Of a stretch of 54,768 nt of DNA, positions 27,115-35,422 are shown piece by piece. The notes under the pieces were generated by a model. The model did no database searches. It saw only the letters and a list, made by a program, of their open reading frames with translations, and was not told the DNA's origin. Position numbers and translations under genes: made by a program. How positions within the stretch are numbered: position 1 is the stretch's first letter; the number at the start of each line of letters is the position of its first letter. Origin of the DNA: Rhodospirillales bacterium (GTDB lineage: Bacteria; Pseudomonadota; Alphaproteobacteria; Geminicoccales; Geminicoccaceae); the NCBI GenBank assembly GCA_015490605.1, contig WFXL01000003.1:1-54768 (forward strand), in the 5' to 3' direction.

Positions 27115-28506
27115 ATGTCGCCCCCAGATCCCCATTTCGCCCCCGCCGACGCGCCCGCACGGCCGCTGCGGCTTGTGCCGGAGGATGGGGCGGAGGCGGC
27201 GCTGGCAGCCCTGCCGCCGGAGGCGCGCCGCTGGCTCGAGACCATCGGCTTTGAGCCCAGAGCCGGACGGCTCGGGCTCCATCCGGCCGAGGACGGGCTG
27301 CCGGCAGCCCTCTACGTCCTGCCCGAGCGCCCGAACCTGTGGAATGCGGCCGCCCTGCGCCAGGCACTGCCGCCGGGGGACTGGCGCATCGTCGCCGGCG
27401 CCGAGCGCTTGGATCCCACAGATCTCGCCCTCGGCTGGCAGCTCGAGGGCCAGCGCCCCGCCGCAGGGCCCGAAAAGAACGATGCCGGCGAACGGCCGCG
27501 ACCGCGGCTGGTGCTGAGCCCGCCGCCCGAGGCGCGGGCCCTGGCCGAGGCCATCGGCTTTGCCCGCCATCTCATCGACACACCGGCATCCGACCTCGGC
27601 CCCGAGGAGCTGGAGGCCGTCGCCCGTGAGCTCGCGCGCGAATTTGACGGCACCCTGAAGGTGGTGAAGGGTGAAGCCCTCGCACGCGAATTTCCGCTGA
27701 TCCAGGCGGTGGGCCGGGCGAGCCCGCGCCCGCCACGGCTGGTGGAGCTGCGCTGGCCGCACACCGACGGCCTGCGGGTGGCGCTGGTGGGCAAGGGCGT
27801 GTGTTTCGATACCGGCGGGCTCGATCTCAAGCCGCCCCAGTTCATGCGCCACATGAAGAAGGACATGGGGGGTGCGGCGGTGGTGCTGGGGCTGGCCCGG
27901 GCTCTGCGGGCGCTAGAGCTGCCGGTGGATCTGCGGGTGCTGCTGCCGGCGGTGGACAATGCCATCGACGGCGCCGCCTTCCGCCCGGGTGATGTGCTCT
28001 TGAGCCGCAAGGGCCTCACGGTGGAGGTGGGCAACACCGACGCCGAGGGCCGCCTGATCCTGGCCGATGCGCTGGCATGGGCGGATGAGGAGGCGCCGGA
28101 TCTGCTGGTGGATGTGGCCACCCTCACAGGTGCCGCACGCATCGCCCTGGGGCCGGATCTGCCGGCGCTGTTCACCCCGGATGACGCACTCGCGCGCGAG
28201 CTGCTCGAGGCCGGCGAGGCCAGCGGCTTTCCCCTCTGGCGCCTGCCGCTCTACCAACCCTACATGCGCTTTCTCGAAAGCCGTGTGGCCGATATGGACA
28301 ATGCCGGATCGAGCCGCTTGGCCGGCGCCATCACCGCGGCGCTGTTCCTTGCCCGCTTCGTCGAGCGCAGCCGCGCCTGGGCCCATCTCGATGTCTACGG
28401 CTGGAACGACGACAGCCGTCCGGGCCGGCCCCGGGGTGGTGAGGCCTCGGGCCTGGTGCCGCTCTTCCGGCTGATCGCCGCGCGGGCGCGGGAAGCGCGG
28501 CCATGA
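27115..28506 (+). CDS. M17-family leucyl aminopeptidase
   Basis: Cytosolic two-metal exopeptidase, 463 aa, a little shorter than E. coli PepA. It carries Gly-Lys-Gly-Val-Cys-Phe-Asp-Thr-Gly-Gly (metal-binding Lys and Asp), Met-Lys-Lys-Asp-Met-Gly-Gly-Ala-Ala, and the family signature Asn-Thr-Asp-Ala-Glu-Gly-Arg-Leu. The Pro/Ala-rich N-terminal 40 residues and reduced N-domain are typical of the alphaproteobacterial leucyl aminopeptidase subfamily. A GGGAAGG ribosome site precedes the ATG, and its stop overlaps the thioesterase start. Confidence 0.9.
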   Translation: MSPPDPHFAPADAPARPLRLVPEDGAEAALAALPPEARRWLETIGFEPRAGRLGLHPAEDGLPAALYVLPERPNLWNAAALRQALPPGDWRIVAGAERLDPTDLALGWQLEGQRPAAGPEKNDAGERPRPRLVLSPPPEARALAEAIGFARHLIDTPASDLGPEELEAVARELAREFDGTLKVVKGEALAREFPLIQAVGRASPRPPRLVELRWPHTDGLRVALVGKGVCFDTGGLDLKPPQFMRHMKKDMGGAAVVLGLARALRALELPVDLRVLLPAVDNAIDGAAFRPGDVLLSRKGLTVEVGNTDAEGRLILADALAWADEEAPDLLVDVATLTGAARIALGPDLPALFTPDDALARELLEAGEASGFPLWRLPLYQPYMRFLESRVADMDNAGSSRLAGAITAALFLARFVERSRAWAHLDVYGWNDDSRPGRPRGGEASGLVPLFRLIAARAREARP

Positions 28507-28943
28507 GCGAAGTGCGGCGCAGCCGGCGGCAGGACTATGTCTGGTTCTGCCCCATCACCACCCGCTGGCTGGACAATGACGTCTACGGCCACGTCAACAA
28601 TGTCCACTACTACAGCTGGATCGACACGGCGGTGAACGCCTGGCTCATCCGCGAGGGCGGCCTCGACCCGGTGCGGGATCGCATCGTCGGCTACTGTGTG
28701 GAAAGCGGTCTGCGCTACTTCCGGCCGCTGCGCTATCCCGAGGAGGTGGAGGTGGGGGTGCGGGTGGCCCACCTGGGCCGCTCGAGCGTGCGCTATGAGC
28801 TCGGCATCTTCCGCCGGGGCGAGGAGGAGGCGGTGGCCGAGGGCCATTTCGTCCATGTGTTCGTGGACCGCACCCGGGACCGCGCGACCCCGATACCGCC
28901 CACCATCCGCGCCGCCCTGGAACGACTGCAGCGGGCGGGCTGA
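28503..28943 (+). CDS. Acyl-CoA thioesterase (4HBT hotdog fold)
   Basis: A 146-aa hotdog protein with the 4-hydroxybenzoyl-CoA thioesterase pattern Trp-Leu-Asp-Asn-Asp-Val-Tyr-Gly-His-Val-Asn-Asn-Val, in which the early Asp is the catalytic residue and the Gly-His-Val-Asn-Asn helix contacts the substrate. It hydrolyses an acyl-CoA whose identity cannot be told. It starts with ATG inside the aminopeptidase stop (ATGA), so it is translationally coupled. Confidence 0.85.
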   Translation: MSEVRRSRRQDYVWFCPITTRWLDNDVYGHVNNVHYYSWIDTAVNAWLIREGGLDPVRDRIVGYCVESGLRYFRPLRYPEEVEVGVRVAHLGRSSVRYELGIFRRGEEEAVAEGHFVHVFVDRTRDRATPIPPTIRAALERLQRAG

Positions 28944-29036
28944 GGTCGCCGCAGCCACGGCCTTGTCCGGGGCTGAGAGAGTCTCAATTCCTGCGCGGGA
29001 AAGTGCGGCAGGGCCGCCGGCGATGGAGGCAGGGCG

Positions 29037-29576
29037 GTGGAGGATTCCACCCGTATTCGCATCAGTCTGACTCAGCAGGAGGTGGAGGTGGAGGGTCGCG
29101 AGGCGTTCGTCCGCGATCTCCTCCCCCGGCTCGAGGCGCTGCTGGCGCGGCTCGGCAAGGCGAAGGCGGACCTCCCGTCCCTGGCCGCAGGGCCGGCCGC
29201 GGCGACGCCACCATCCCCGGGCAGGGCAGAGACGGCAGTCCCCGCGAGCCCGCGGCGCGCCCTGCCGCTGTTCGGCGAATTCATCCATCATCTCCCGGCC
29301 GATGCCACCGAGGTGGACAAGATGCTGGCGGCCGGCTTCTGGGTGCAGCTCCACAGTCCCGAGCGCAGCTTCGCCACCGCCGAGGCCAGCCGCCGGCTGG
29401 CGGAACACGGCATCCGTATCGGCAATCCCTCCCAGTGCGTGCGCCAGAACATCCAGGCCAAACGGGTCTTTCTGGTGCGCAAGGGGCGCTATCGGGTGGC
29501 CCAGGCGGGGGTCGAGCATCTGCGCCGGCTCATGGGCGAGGTGGTGCCGCTGGCGCCTCCCGCGGGTGGGAGTTGA
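29037..29576 (+). CDS. Unknown protein with a putative winged-helix domain
   Basis: 179 aa, GTG start after an AGGCAGGG site. The N-terminal 35 residues form a beta-beta-alpha pattern (Ile-Arg-Ile-Ser-Leu, Val-Glu-Val-Glu-Gly-Arg-Glu-Ala-Phe-Val). A Pro/Ala linker (about 45-80) leads to a C-terminal region (about 85-168) with Thr-Ala-Glu-Ala-Ser-Arg-Arg-Leu, Asn-Pro-Ser-Gln-Cys-Val-Arg-Gln-Asn and a Lys-Gly-Arg-Tyr-Arg-Val wing, which reads like a helix-turn-helix with a beta wing. It could bind DNA or RNA. I do not recognise a named family. It stands between the thioesterase and another unknown gene. Confidence 0.7.
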   Translation: MEDSTRIRISLTQQEVEVEGREAFVRDLLPRLEALLARLGKAKADLPSLAAGPAAATPPSPGRAETAVPASPRRALPLFGEFIHHLPADATEVDKMLAAGFWVQLHSPERSFATAEASRRLAEHGIRIGNPSQCVRQNIQAKRVFLVRKGRYRVAQAGVEHLRRLMGEVVPLAPPAGGS

Positions 29577-29646
29577 CCCGCCTTGGTGGGAGGCGTAACC
29601 CCCGAGGGACCGCTGCCGACGGCCGTGCAAGCGGGAGGAACGTCTC

Positions 29647-30261
29647 GTGAACCCTGGCGCGCGAGGGGCCCTGGCGGGTCTGCTGCTGGTGGTGGCGGCA
29701 GTGCTCGCGGCGATGGCGGTGGGCCGTGCGGGGGACGATGGTGTCTGCGGCCTCCTCACCGTGCCGCCGGGCTTCGATGTGCGCTGCGAGCGGGATGCCC
29801 TCGGCACCCGACTGGTGGTGACCGATCCGAGCGCGGCCTATCCGTTCGAACGCCTCACCTTGCGCGAACTCTCCCGGGCGCGTGACGGGCTTGCCTGGAC
29901 CCGGCCCCGGCGCTGGCTCGAACGGCAACTCACCCTCGACACCCGCGCCCTCACCACCGGCCTCGAAGAACTCAGGCGCGAGGCCGAGGAGCCGGTGCTG
30001 GCGACGCTGTTGGAGGGGCTCGCGCGCCTGTTCGACCGTCTCGGCGGCGTGGCGCTTACCGCCTGCGATCACCGCCGCACGCGCACGGGTCAGCGGCTGC
30101 TGGCCTGCCGCTTCGGCCGCGATCCGCTGGAACTGCACCTGCAGCTGCGTCTCATCACCCTCGGCGAGCGCCGTTTTGCGATCAACATCACCACCCTCGA
30201 CCGCCGCCGGCTGCGCCGCTTCGAGGCCATCGCCAACGGCTTCCGCGGCACTGCCTCCTGA
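29647..30261 (+). CDS. Unknown exported or membrane-anchored protein
   Basis: A 204-aa protein with an N-terminal hydrophobic helix (residues 8-27) that is either a signal peptide or an anchor. Two cysteines (Cys34 and Cys47) bracket a Val-Pro-Pro-Gly-Phe segment, and another pair appears near 138 and 152. The rest is mixed alpha-beta with many Arg and Leu. No family is recognised. GTG 29647 has a strong GGGAGGA ribosome site 7 nt upstream, which makes it a convincing gene. It is 70 nt after the preceding gene in the same direction. Confidence 0.7.
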   Translation: MNPGARGALAGLLLVVAAVLAAMAVGRAGDDGVCGLLTVPPGFDVRCERDALGTRLVVTDPSAAYPFERLTLRELSRARDGLAWTRPRRWLERQLTLDTRALTTGLEELRREAEEPVLATLLEGLARLFDRLGGVALTACDHRRTRTGQRLLACRFGRDPLELHLQLRLITLGERRFAINITTLDRRRLRRFEAIANGFRGTAS

Positions 30262-30345
30262 CCTGCAACCGACAGGGCGCGCCCTTGCCCCACCTGGACC
30301 GTGCGCCCACATGCGGCCCGGCGCCTCGGCGCGCTGTCCTGGGAC

Positions 30346-31851
30346 ATGAGCGAGATGAGCGAGACCCCCACACCCGGCATCGTCCTTGCCCTGGTGGCGC
30401 CGGATATCGTCACCAAGGCGCCGGCCACCCGCCGCCGCTTCATCGAACGGCTGCGGGCCAACCTCGAGGATGCGCTCGCGCGCAACCGCATCCCTCATGA
30501 GACGGTGCTGCGCGGCACCCGCTTTGTGGTGCGCACACCCGATCCCGAGGCGGCTGCCTCGGTGCTGCGCCACGTCTTCGGCATCGCCACCGTGGCGGTG
30601 GTGGAGGCGGTGGCCCGGGCCGAGCTCGAGGACATCGTCCGGGTGGGGGCCGAGCGCTTCCGCGAGACGGTGGCCGGGCGGCGCTTTGCGGTGCGGGCCA
30701 AGAAGCTCGAACGCTACCCCTTCGGCACCCAGGAGATCGAACGGGCACTGGGCGCGCCGCTTGCACGGGTGGGCAAGGTGGACCTCACCCGTCCGGAGGT
30801 GACGGTCCATGTGGAGCTCTCCGGCCGCGAGGCCTTCCTCTTCACCCGCCGCCAGCCGGGCGCGGGCGGCCTTCCCGCAGGCATCCAGGGCCGGGCGGTG
30901 GTGCTGATCTCCGGCGGCTTCGATTCGGCCGTGGCCGCCTGGCGGATCATGCGCCGCGGCGTCGAGCTGCACTATCTCTACGCCAATCTCGGCGGCAGCG
31001 CCCATGAGCGCATGGTGCTGCAGGTGGTCAAGGTGCTCCACGAGCTCTGGGGCTTCGGCCTGCGGCCCAGATTGCACGTGCTCGACTTCGTGCCGCTGGT
31101 GGATGAGCTGCGCCGGCGCACCGCCACCGGCCTCTGGCAGATGGTGCTCAAGGTGCTGTTCTACCGGGCCGCCGCCGCCATTGCCCGGATCGAGCACGCT
31201 GATGTGGTGGTGACCGGCGAGGCGGTGGGCCAGGTCTCCTCCCAGACCCTGCCCAATCTCGCGACCCTCTCGCGCTTCGCCGAGGTGCCGGTGCTGCGCC
31301 CCCTGTGCGGCTTCGACAAGAGCGAGATCATGGCGGAGGCGCGGCGCATCGGCACCGCCCCCCTGTCGGAACGCATCCCCGAGATGTGCGGCCTCGCCCG
31401 CTCGAAGCCGGCGGTTAATGCCCGCGTGGGCGTCCTCCAGCGGGAGGTGGACAAGCTCGACCCGGCGCTGCTGGAGCGCGCCATCCGCGAGCGGCGGGTG
31501 ATCCGGGTGCACGAGGTGACACCCGAGGAGCTGCGCACCGACTATCTCTTCGTCAACGAGATTCCCCCGGATGCGGTGGTGATCGACTGCCGCGAGCCGG
31601 AACTCTACCGCATCTGGCACGTGCCTGGTGCGGTCAACATTCCGGTGGCAGAACTCTTGGAGACCTACCGCCGGCTGGACCGCAACAGGCGCTATGTGCT
31701 CTACTGCACCTTCGGCACGCAGACGCCGCTTCTGGCCGAACTGATGCAGCAGGCGGGCTTCGAGGCCTACGCCTTCCGCGGCGGCATCCGCCAGGTGGAG
31801 CGATTGGTGGGGCGCGGGGAGGCTCTTGTGGGCGATGTGATGGAGGGCTGA
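30346..31851 (+). CDS. thiI: tRNA 4-thiouridine synthase with C-terminal rhodanese domain
   Basis: Adds sulfur to U8 of tRNA and, in many bacteria, to ThiS for thiazole synthesis. 501 aa: ferredoxin-like and THUMP domains (about 1-175), PP-loop AANH domain with Leu-Ile-Ser-Gly-Gly-Phe-Asp-Ser, and a rhodanese domain from about residue 405. The two working cysteines are present: Cys348 in Glu-Met-Cys-Gly-Leu (E. coli Cys344) and Cys454 in Leu-Tyr-Cys-Thr-Phe-Gly (E. coli Cys456). The start could be ATG 30346 or ATG 30355; the frame is open further upstream. It lies 1 nt before hemW. Confidence 0.93.
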   Translation: MSEMSETPTPGIVLALVAPDIVTKAPATRRRFIERLRANLEDALARNRIPHETVLRGTRFVVRTPDPEAAASVLRHVFGIATVAVVEAVARAELEDIVRVGAERFRETVAGRRFAVRAKKLERYPFGTQEIERALGAPLARVGKVDLTRPEVTVHVELSGREAFLFTRRQPGAGGLPAGIQGRAVVLISGGFDSAVAAWRIMRRGVELHYLYANLGGSAHERMVLQVVKVLHELWGFGLRPRLHVLDFVPLVDELRRRTATGLWQMVLKVLFYRAAAAIARIEHADVVVTGEAVGQVSSQTLPNLATLSRFAEVPVLRPLCGFDKSEIMAEARRIGTAPLSERIPEMCGLARSKPAVNARVGVLQREVDKLDPALLERAIRERRVIRVHEVTPEELRTDYLFVNEIPPDAVVIDCREPELYRIWHVPGAVNIPVAELLETYRRLDRNRRYVLYCTFGTQTPLLAELMQQAGFEAYAFRGGIRQVERLVGRGEALVGDVMEG

Positions 31852-31852
31852 G

Positions 31853-33070
31853 GTGGCTCTGGCGGCGGCCCTGCCGGAGACGGTTGCGCCGGATGCCGCA
31901 GGCCGCGAGCGCGCGGCGCTTGAAGGCGGGTTCGCCCTCTATGTCCATTGGCCTTATTGCCGGCACAAGTGCCCCTATTGCGACTTCAACAGCCATGTCC
32001 GCCGGCGGATCGATGATGCGGGCTTCGCCCGCGCGCTACTGGCCGAGCTCGACCGCCACGGCGCCGAGACCCAAGGCCGCCGCCTCACCTCGGTGTTCTT
32101 CGGCGGCGGCACCCCCTCGCTGATGCCACCGGCGCTGGTGGCCGCGGTGCTGGATCGGGCAGCGCGCTGGTGGCAGCTTGGGTCCGATCTCGAGGTCACC
32201 CTCGAAGCCAATCCCACCAGCGCCGAAGCGGAACGCTTCCGCAGCTTCCGCGCGGCCGGCGTCAACCGCCTCTCCCTCGGCATCCAGGCGCTGGATCCGG
32301 AAGGGCTCGCGCGGCTCGGCCGCCGCCATACCGTCGAGGAGGCGCTCACAGCGTTGGATCATGCGGCGTCCACCTTCCCCTGCTGGAGCTGCGATCTCAT
32401 CACCGCCCGCCCGGGCCATACGCCCATGGGCTGGCGCCGGGAACTGCTGCGCTTGGCACCGCATCTGGGCGATCATGTGTCGGTCTATGAGCTCACCATC
32501 GAGCCCGGCACCCGCTTCTGGACCCTCTATCATGCCGGCCGCCTGCCACTGCCGGATGAGGACCTCCGCCTCCAGCTCGATGCAATCACCGCCGAGGTGC
32601 TGGGAGGCCTCGGCTTTTCGGCGTATGAGCCGAGCAACTGGGCGCGGCCCGGCGGCGCCTGCCGCCACAATCTGGTCTATTGGCGAAGCGGCGATTGGGT
32701 CGGCATCGGCCCCGGCGCCCACGGCCGCCTCACTCTCGATGGGGTGCGCCTTGCCATCGCCCGGGAACGCCGACCGGAGGCGTGGCTGCAGGCGGTGGCA
32801 GCGCGCGGCAGCGGTGAGGTGGAACGGCGGCCCCTGAACGCGCGCGAGATCGCCGAAGAGATGGTGCTCATGGGGCTGCGGCTTGCGGAGGGGATCCATC
32901 TTGCGCGGCTTGAGCGCCTTGCCGGCCTGCCGCTTGACGCGATCCTGCGGCAGGAGATGGTGGAATCGCTGGTGGCCAGTGGCGATCTGCAAGTCGATGA
33001 GGGCCGACTGCGCACCACCGGCCAGGGGCGCGCCCGCCTGGATGCGGTGATCGCCGCCATCCTCCGCTGA
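31853..33070 (+). CDS. hemW: HemW-type radical SAM protein (heme chaperone)
   Basis: A 405-aa relative of coproporphyrinogen III dehydrogenase that lacks that activity and instead hands heme to target proteins. The radical SAM cluster motif is Cys36-x3-Cys40-x2-Cys43 in His-Trp-Pro-Tyr-Cys-Arg-His-Lys-Cys. Gly-Gly-Gly-Thr-Pro (SAM binding) follows, and the His-Asn-Leu-Val-Tyr-Trp motif, implicated in heme binding, distinguishes HemW from HemN. GTG start one base after the thiI stop. Often found next to rdgB in other proteobacteria; here it follows thiI. Confidence 0.9.
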   Translation: MALAAALPETVAPDAAGRERAALEGGFALYVHWPYCRHKCPYCDFNSHVRRRIDDAGFARALLAELDRHGAETQGRRLTSVFFGGGTPSLMPPALVAAVLDRAARWWQLGSDLEVTLEANPTSAEAERFRSFRAAGVNRLSLGIQALDPEGLARLGRRHTVEEALTALDHAASTFPCWSCDLITARPGHTPMGWRRELLRLAPHLGDHVSVYELTIEPGTRFWTLYHAGRLPLPDEDLRLQLDAITAEVLGGLGFSAYEPSNWARPGGACRHNLVYWRSGDWVGIGPGAHGRLTLDGVRLAIARERRPEAWLQAVAARGSGEVERRPLNAREIAEEMVLMGLRLAEGIHLARLERLAGLPLDAILRQEMVESLVASGDLQVDEGRLRTTGQGRARLDAVIAAILR

Positions 33071-33160
33071 TGCCGGGAGCGGCTTGCGGGCCGTAGCACG
33101 GCGCCTTAGCCTCTGGCCGGATACGGCCTTGGCGCCGGTTGCCCCGCCGGGAGTCGCTCC

Positions 33161-34579
33161 ATGTCCCCTGTGCGCGCCTTCGCCCTGAGCCTCATGGCCC
33201 TGCTCCTGCTCACGAGCCTGCCGTTGCCGCAGGTCCGGGCGCAGGGCGGCGACAGTCTCGGCATCGTCCGCTTCGACCCGCCCTCGGGCGAGATCCGCCC
33301 GGTGGGGCGCAAACAGCGGCTGAAGCCGGGCAATTCCGTCAAGGTGTGGCTGCGCTATGCCCTCGCCAGCAGCGAACAGGCGCTGGTGGAGGTGGATCTC
33401 TTGGCGGATGAGGAGGATGTGCGCTATCAGCGGCTGACCGGAGGCGCCTATGTGGCGCGCGGCCGGGGGACGGTGGCGGTGCGCACCGGTGTCCGTTGCC
33501 GCAAGCGCTCGCCGGCGGTGATCCGCCTCACCCGTCTGAGCTACCGCCTCTGGGAGGTGGATCGCCAACGCTACAAGCGCAACCTTCTGGATGAGGGCAC
33601 GCTGGCGGTGAATTTCCGGGTGCGGTGTCCCGCCCGCGGGGCACCGCCGCCCTCGCCGACACCCGATGCACGCCTGCCGGATCTGGTGATCACCGGCCTG
33701 ACCGTTCCCGCCCGGGCAGAGCCGGGCGAAGCCATCGGCTCTGCCATCCGCATCGAGGTGACCAACCGTGGCCGTGGCCGCGCCCGCACCCGCGACGGCT
33801 TTCTCGCCCACATCGACCTGGTGCTGTCCAGCGACCGCCGCATCGAGCGGCTGCCCGCGCGGGTGGAGGACCGCTTCGTCGAGGACGTGCTGCTGGTGGG
33901 CGGCCGGCTCCAGATCCGCGAGGATCTGCGGCCGGGTGAGCGGGTGCGGCTCAGGGGCGAGGGCCGGCTGCCGCGACGCCTCCGTCCCGGCCGCTATTAT
34001 CTCTGCGCGGCGGTGGACTCCAACCGGCGGGTGCGGGAGTCCCGTGAGGACAACAATGTCGCCTGCGCGCCCCTGACCATCGGCCGTATGGGCCCGCCGC
34101 CGCCTCCGCCGCTGCGCGAGGATTGCGTGGGCTTCGACCCCGACTGGCTGGAGGTGGACTATGTGCGCGGCCGCTGGAAGGTGGTGGAGCTCCTGCCGGG
34201 CGGCCGCCGCCACTGGCTTTTGGACTTCCCCAGCCGGCGCGAGGCCGAAAGGGCGCTTCGCATCCTCCGCTATTATGGCGCGAATCGCATGTGCTTCGTG
34301 GGCCGGCCCTACCCTTCCCTCATCTATATCCTGCGCGGCCGCACCCCGCCCGAGGGTTATCTCCGGGGTGAGGACTGTGTGCGCTTTAGGCCGGAGGATC
34401 TTGAGGTGGTGCGCATCCGCGGGCGCTGGAAGCTGGTGGATGATCGCACCATCCTTCTGGACTTCGGCGCGCGTGAGGATGAGGCCTATCTCGCCCGCCG
34501 CATCATCCGCCGCTATGGGTTCCGCTATCTCTGTTTCGTCGGCCGGCCGGACCCCGACTTCACCTATCTGCGGCGTTAG
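33161..34579 (+). CDS. Secreted CARDB-domain protein with a duplicated C-terminal module
   Basis: 472 aa with a clear signal peptide (about 1-27, cleaved near Val-Arg-Ala-Gln). Residues 30-150 are an unassigned beta-rich domain; about 168-310 match a CARDB adhesion-type domain (Pro-Asp-Leu-Val-Ile-Thr-Gly-Leu ... Glu-Asp-Asn-Asn-Val-Ala). After a Pro-rich linker come two copies of a roughly 70-residue module, each starting Glu-Asp-Cys-Val (Cys322 and Cys406) and ending Cys-Phe-Val-Gly-Arg-Pro with an aromatic tail. The paired cysteines suggest disulfides. It is probably a cell-surface or periplasmic binding protein. The partner is unknown; flanking genes do not inform. Confidence 0.8.
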   Translation: MSPVRAFALSLMALLLLTSLPLPQVRAQGGDSLGIVRFDPPSGEIRPVGRKQRLKPGNSVKVWLRYALASSEQALVEVDLLADEEDVRYQRLTGGAYVARGRGTVAVRTGVRCRKRSPAVIRLTRLSYRLWEVDRQRYKRNLLDEGTLAVNFRVRCPARGAPPPSPTPDARLPDLVITGLTVPARAEPGEAIGSAIRIEVTNRGRGRARTRDGFLAHIDLVLSSDRRIERLPARVEDRFVEDVLLVGGRLQIREDLRPGERVRLRGEGRLPRRLRPGRYYLCAAVDSNRRVRESREDNNVACAPLTIGRMGPPPPPPLREDCVGFDPDWLEVDYVRGRWKVVELLPGGRRHWLLDFPSRREAERALRILRYYGANRMCFVGRPYPSLIYILRGRTPPEGYLRGEDCVRFRPEDLEVVRIRGRWKLVDDRTILLDFGAREDEAYLARRIIRRYGFRYLCFVGRPDPDFTYLRR

Positions 34580-34620
34580 CGATCCGACCGCAAGCCGGCA
34601 ACCGGCTTGGAGCTGCGGCC

Positions 34621-35409
34621 ATGCTCGGCGGCATCATCGGCGATGTGGTGGGTTCGCGCTTCGAGGGGCGCAGGCGGCGCATCAAGTCCAAGGACTTCGA
34701 ATTCTTCCACCCGGACTGCCGTTATACCGACGATACCGTCTGCACCTGCGCCGTCGCCCAGTGGCTGCTGGATGGCGGCGAGCTTGCCACCATCCTGCGC
34801 GACTGGGTGCGGCGCCATCCCGGCCGCGGCTACGGCGGCATGTTCCGGCGCTGGGCGGCGGATCCCGCCAGGGGCCCCTATGGCAGCTGGGGTAATGGCG
34901 CGCCCATGCGGGTGGGCCCGGTGGGCTGGGCCGCCCGCCATGAGGCCGAGGCGCTGGAGCTGGCCCGGCGTTCGGCGGCCATCACCCACGATCATCCCGA
35001 TGCGCTGGCCGCCGCCCAGGCGGTGGCGCTGGCGATCTTCTGGGGACCGCAGGGACGGCCGCGGGCGGCCGTGCGCCGTGAGCTGGCCCGGCGCTTCGGC
35101 TACGATCTTACCGCCAGCATCGACCAGCTGCGCCCGCGCCATCGTTTCGACGTCTCCGCCCGCGGTAGTACGCCGATAGCCTTGGTGTGCGCGCTCGAGA
35201 CCCAGGAGCTCGAGGATGCCATCCGCAACGCCGTCTCCATGGGTGGCGACAGCGACACCCTCGCCTGCATGGCAGGCTCGGTGGCAGAAGCCTTCTACGG
35301 CCTGCCCGATCGGCTGGCCCAGGGAGTGCGCCCCTTCCTGAGCGACGACATCCTGGCGCTGATAGCCCGCTTCCGCGCCCGCTTCCCGAAGGGCCCCACC
35401 TCTCCCTGA
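34621..35409 (+). CDS. ADP-ribosylglycohydrolase (DraG/ARH family)
   Basis: Removes ADP-ribose from modified targets. 262 aa with the family markers Gly-Gly-Ile-Ile-Gly-Asp-Val-Val-Gly-Ser at the N-terminus, Tyr-Thr-Asp-Asp-Thr (metal-binding), Asn-Gly-Ala-Pro-Met-Arg, Thr-His-Asp-His-Pro and Gly-Gly-Asp-Ser-Asp-Thr (second metal-binding motif). All metal-ligand motifs are intact, so it should be active. No ADP-ribosyltransferase or nitrogenase gene is nearby, so the substrate is unknown. It starts 41 nt after the CARDB gene. Confidence 0.88.
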   Translation: MLGGIIGDVVGSRFEGRRRRIKSKDFEFFHPDCRYTDDTVCTCAVAQWLLDGGELATILRDWVRRHPGRGYGGMFRRWAADPARGPYGSWGNGAPMRVGPVGWAARHEAEALELARRSAAITHDHPDALAAAQAVALAIFWGPQGRPRAAVRRELARRFGYDLTASIDQLRPRHRFDVSARGSTPIALVCALETQELEDAIRNAVSMGGDSDTLACMAGSVAEAFYGLPDRLAQGVRPFLSDDILALIARFRARFPKGPTSP

Positions 35410-35422
35410 GACCCCGCTGCCC

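Noticed and set aside
28944-29036. Possible thiamine riboswitch because of a CTGAGA element
   Set aside because: Only the short CTGAGA match is present; the other conserved TPP-aptamer segments are missing, and the next gene is not a thiamine gene.
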